A DNA stretch of 64,000 nucleotides from Antennarius striatus (taxonomy: Eukaryota > Chordata > Actinopteri > Lophiiformes > Antennariidae). The position numbers and the translations under genes are program-made. The stretch covers positions 12,893,001 to 12,957,000 of the forward strand of contig NC_090784.1 in the NCBI RefSeq assembly GCF_040054535.1. The letters run 5' to 3'. Shown here in pieces: positions 59,920 to 64,000 of the stretch (its first letter is position 1; each line of letters starts with the position of its first letter). The notes below the pieces were generated by a model. It did no database searches, was not told the DNA's origin, and saw nothing but the letters and a program-made list of their open reading frames with translations.

Positions 59920-61799
59920 AAATTGAATTGCAGTTAGCCTCTGGTGTGTGCTCACAATTGGCAAAGTGAATAATTCAACCATATTCTCTGAAATTGAAAA
60001 TAGACTCTGAAGTCTGAAACCAGCTTTGCAATCACAGATTGCATTTGAGAAACTAGAGAAATAAGAATTTAACTGAAGAAACAATAAATCTATATTTTAA
60101 AACAGCTGTGCTCACTTTGTATGTATCATGACATTGAAAGTCCAAATACTGTATATGGTCGTGACCTGTGCTTACAGTCTGAGTTTTAGTTCATTGAGAA
60201 AAGTACAAACTTTTCAACACGCCATGGTAACCATTTCAATTTGGGACTGATGAAAGGTATGTGTGCATAAATGAATGTGCTTTAAAGGCTCAGGTTTATG
60301 GAATTCTCCTTAGATTTTTAAAGTGCTAAAACTTGCTATGTTAACTGACTACTAATTTTATAAGAGAGTGGAATTCATTTTCTGATTTCAGAAAGCCGAA
60401 AAAACATCAAAATGTTGCAATAAAAGATGTGGATAGAAATGCATATAATTAATAAATGCAAGTAATTAATACATTTTATTTGCAAAATTAATTTAATACC
60501 TGTAATATTTTATACCTGTTCTGCACACTGGCTCATGTTTTTATGTCCTAAAAATAAAAGTACATTTCAACTTTCTCTCATGCTTTGTATAGAGTTATTG
60601 GGCATTGTTGTTTTTTTTAATAGTTTTTGCATAAGAAGCATATTGAATCCCTACACACAGGCTGTATGATTACACATACAGTACAATGTCCTCCGGGATT
60701 ATTAAACTTATCTATCTATCTATCTACACCATCGGGTATTGAAATCCTATAGTTCATACACAAAAAAGCACCAGAAGTTCAAAATGTAAAATTTCTTATT
60801 TTTAGAAAATTCAATTTTTTGTTTGAATATTGAAAAGATTCAAAGGGTAAGAATCTATGTATATGACAAGGCTGAAAACCAATTTTCAATGGCCATGATC
60901 TTCAAGAACTACATTAAATCAGACAGGATTCTGTAGACATCATCACTGTATTAAAAACAAGATTTAATAGAGCGGTAAATTAATTTCTATGGGCTGACAG
61001 CAGACCTCTTTCATAGAATTAAACAGTGGGCAGCTAATAAGGATGAGGGTCTGTTTACTGATTGGTATTATTCTGCGTCTTCGTTGAATCGGATGCCCAA
61101 ATTGTATATGGCAAAAGACCAAGCTCAGGCTGGGTTTTAATTGAAAAGGAACTTACAAAACACATTCCTTTACAGCTTTTATATCACAAGCAAGACATAA
61201 ATACCATCTGGGAACCAATTGCTTGTGTTTGCAAGACACGCTCTGAAAATATTGCACCAAATTATTGGTGAAAAACCTTCTTTTAGTTCCATTATGTCCA
61301 TGAAAAGAAAACTGTCTTTAATTCATCAAAATAGCATACAAGCTAGGTTAACCCTTACAACTGAGGTTAATTTGGGACTGGCCAATTAACCTTATGTGGG
61401 AGGAAGCCAGAGAGAACCAATGCAGACGGGGAGAACGTGCAAACTCCCTACAGAGTGGGACTTGAATCCGCAACCGCTTTTCTGTGCACAGAAAGCACTA
61501 CCCACTGCACCACTATGCCGCCCTATGCAGTACCACCAAAATTAGAGCAAATGGTCTCCTCATTTCCCAAGTGCTTGCAGAGTGTTAAAAGAAGGAAGTG
61601 GTGCAATACAGTGATAAACATGACCCTGTCCAACAATTTTGAGGAATATGTTGTTGACATCAAATTCAAAATGAAATTTCAGTGAATTTTTCTGTTTCAC
61701 CATTCAAAATGTTGTTTTTGTGTTATTTCTAAAACACATCACTGTGTCATTACAGATCACACATCAGTAATACCTTACTATTTATTTTTTACATCATTA
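59920..61799. other. spacer between paraoxonase copy 2 and the K2P channel
   Basis: Convergent 3' ends flank this. It holds a common teleost repeat at 61345-61526 and AT-rich sequence. A stretch near 61060-61270 has an open frame without recognisable domain. Confidence 0.5.
61345..61526 (-). repeat. common teleost interspersed repeat
   Basis: On - it starts with GGCGGCATAGTGGTGCAGTG and GGTAGTGCTTTCTGTGCACA and passes through a GCACGTTCTCCCCGTCTGC stretch, the classic layout of this high-copy fish repeat. The same head motif appears at 46775-46806. Confidence 0.7.
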
Positions 61800-63155
61800 T
61801 TACAGTGTCACAACTTTTGGAAATGGGGTAGTATCTTCTTTTAATAAATCTTCCTCTACCTTAGATATTGTAAATCTAGTATCCCCTCCATTGGGGTGCT
61901 GTACATTTTCCTCGTTATTATCATCTTTGGTCGGCACAGTGAAGACAATTCCATGGACTTCTGAGTCAGATGCACAACTGTCCTTATTCTCCTCATTTTC
62001 TGTCCTGACACACTCAAGGTCTCTGTTGCTCTCTTGTATAGGAGAACAATCCCTTTTTTGTTCACTTTTGTCTATGTCATCCTTTCTATTTACAAACACT
62101 TCACTGATACTGATCAAGCGTCTGCGCCGAGGTGAGTGGTCCAGCGTCCTGATGTTGGTGCCCAAGATGTCACTGCAGCTCTTAGATCGATTTATATTAT
62201 CTGCAGGCTTTACTTTATGTGCTGTGGCTCCAATCTCCTTGATAACGGTGCTGTAATCTTCCTCTTTTGGGAAATCAAAAATGTCAATAACGGTCGGATG
62301 TTCGTCTGGGCTGTGCTTATCCTTTAAAGGAAGGGGGTCTTCCTCATAGAAATGTCTGTGTCTTTGTCTTCTTTTTTTCTTCAGTACCTTGTGAGCTTCT
62401 ACCACCATGTTGACATTCCAACTGAAGAACAGAGACAGCCAGGCAAGGCCCATGTAGATCCACAACTCAGCAAATACTTTGTACAGTCGGGGATAGTCTA
62501 TATTTGGATTTACACCTGAAATGGGAATTGACAACAAGTTAAGATCTACCTATCATCTCAGAAATATACAAATGAAATGAGATTAATATATTCATCCCAA
62601 ACTGGGAATAAGGTAACTGGAAAAGTAGATACTCATAATTAACAGCATGAAATACAAACATCAAGAAAAACAAAGAATTAAGTATCACAAAGAACATAAA
62701 TACTTCATACCTGCCACATAATCCCCAAAACCAACTGTTGTGAGTGTGATGAAAGAGTAGTAGAGGCCTTCCAGGTAGCTCCATCCTTCCAGATACATGA
62801 AAACAATCGGAGGGATCAGCAGATGCACCAACAGTCCCCACATCAGGAATAAGACTGTGCAGGTTAACTGGACCTTTTTCTGGCAGAAAAGAGAGCAGTA
62901 ATATACTGTATATATTTAAACATATTTAACTTGATTGAGTTGCATTTTAACAATGAAAATGACAAAAACTAACTTAGTATGAACTTACCACAGACACACC
63001 TTTACGGATCAGAACCTGGGACAAACGTTTGGCTCGGTCTCCAAAAAATGAGCCTAACTCGCTTATCCATACCAGACATAGGGGGATTCCACAGAGACCA
63101 TACAGGATACAGAACACGCGACCGCCTTTAGTCTTAGGAGCAACATTACCAAAAC
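61800..63155 (-). CDS. two-pore K+ channel, KCNK5/TASK-2-like (3' exons only)
   Basis: Background, pH-sensitive K2P potassium channel of the plasma membrane. Three exons are in the window: 63155-62989, 62879-62711, 62515-61800; earlier exons lie beyond the right edge. The first exon enters in pore 1 with [16 protein letters not shown] (selectivity filter) and continues [17 protein letters not shown]; the second has the next membrane segment and pore 2, [11 protein letters not shown]; the last has the final span [19 protein letters not shown], a basic [10 protein letters not shown] cluster and a long acidic C-tail ending FPKVVTL. These fit KCNK5 much better than TREK or TASK-1/3 types as I remember them. 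Where KCNK5 has an Arg just before the last span (YRYF) this protein has Lys (YKVF). Fish have more than one kcnk5 gene, so no suffix is given. Confidence 0.85.
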
Positions 63156-64000
63156 CTGATGAACACAGGAGGAAGCATTAATGCACAACACAGAGATATT
63201 TAATAGTTAATAGATAATTAATAGTTTTCACACGTAAAAACAGGTGTTATCATTTTCATCTTTATCCTTCATTAAAAAAGTAAGAATATAATTTGGGGTT
63301 TCCAAGTTGAAAAACAACTGATTGCTGATGATCATCGTTGGGAATAAAGAGTTTTATTTCTTTAACTTGCAGCTATTCATTTCAAGATCTCAAAATTGGC
63401 TACTTGAAAATAACTCAGTCACAGACATGTCAGTCTTGAGATGCATTGACTGCCTTGAATATTTTACTTTTGATCTTGTAAGGTATCAAATGTGTAGTTA
63501 TTGATGTTAGTCTTTTAGTAATCAGGATTGTGGTTTTGGCATTTTTTTACCAGACTTTAATAAGGTATTAAGAACTGCAAGTTGTTTTTATCGTTGCATT
63601 AATGAAGTAGTATTTCAACACTCTAAAAGTCTTTTTTCTGTTAGTCTTTAACATGTGATATAGTAGACATAGTTAGATGGTGATTGTGGTGATTAATGCA
63701 AAACTCTTTTTGCAGTAATGGCCATCAGGAAAATATTTTGTCAAATATTGTTAAAGGTAGAAGGTAATAGAACGACACAGATTTAAAATGTGAGTTTAAC
63801 TGTATTTTTCTGTAGATTTAAGATATTGATAAAGGAACTGAATAGACTTTTAGCTGTCTTAAATCATTTAAGACAGTAATGTACATTCTTCTTTAAATTG
63901 TGTGTCCCTAGTCCTTTTGATAAAATCAAGAAGCAGTTAAAAAAAGGTACTGAAAATTAATTAATTCAACTTCCTATCCCCTTCTTCAGTTTTTATGGGT
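63156..64000. other. intron of the K2P channel gene
   Basis: Upstream of the last recognised exon on -. AT-rich; no further exon identified before the window ends. Confidence 0.5.

Noticed and set aside
61062-61271. 69-codon open frame, possible old LINE piece
   Set aside because: No motif strong enough to assign it; lies next to a known repeat.

Overview
The window looks like nuclear DNA of a compact-genome teleost fish. Genes are split into many short exons with GT-AG introns, microsatellites are abundant, the interspersed repeats are of kinds common in ray-finned fish, and every recognisable protein is vertebrate. All exon models below were built by hand from splice signals and reading-frame phase; none has been checked against transcripts.

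Left part (about 4.5-33 kb) is a membrane and immune-signalling block. Two FXYD-family regulators of Na,K-ATPase lie in tandem on +: a FXYD6-like gene (4552-10577) and a FXYD7-like gene (11991-13880). Then come nfkbid on - (atypical nuclear IkB, 15675-21157), hcst/DAP10 on + (25315-26232) and tyrobp/DAP12 on + (29161-29864). The set FXYD7, NFKBID, HCST, TYROBP recalls human 19q13.12, so the block is probably ancestral. A secreted, acidic, RGD-containing protein that I cannot name follows on - (30875-32935).

Middle and right (33.8-64 kb): csnk2a1, the catalytic alpha subunit of protein kinase CK2, on + (promoter near 33.85 kb, CDS 35267-41132); two tandem, about 94% identical paraoxonase genes on + (43518-50534 and 55301-59816); and the last three exons of a KCNK5/TASK-2-like two-pore potassium channel on - (61800-63155), whose 5' part lies beyond the right edge.

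Repeats: three pieces of one RTE-like LINE (22.4-23.5 kb, 47.8-49.9 kb, 57.9-59.1 kb; the last two in the same intron of the two paraoxonase genes), a 1.46-kb element with terminal inverted repeats and a TA target duplication (52379-53837), a worn BEL/Pao fossil (about 46.0-47.1 kb), an interstitial telomeric array (14072-14199), a nearly identical 122-bp inverted pair next to CA arrays (17.8 and 23.8 kb), and many microsatellites. Four CTCF-like motifs are visible, with orientations that could bracket the fxyd7-nfkbid-hcst-tyrobp block.

I found no clearly new multi-gene system. The most interesting leads are the RGD protein beside tyrobp, an in-frame hydrophobic cassette exon in the FXYD6-like gene, the altered YxxM motif in DAP10, the inverted CA-linked unit around the nfkbid promoter, and the paraoxonase tandem.
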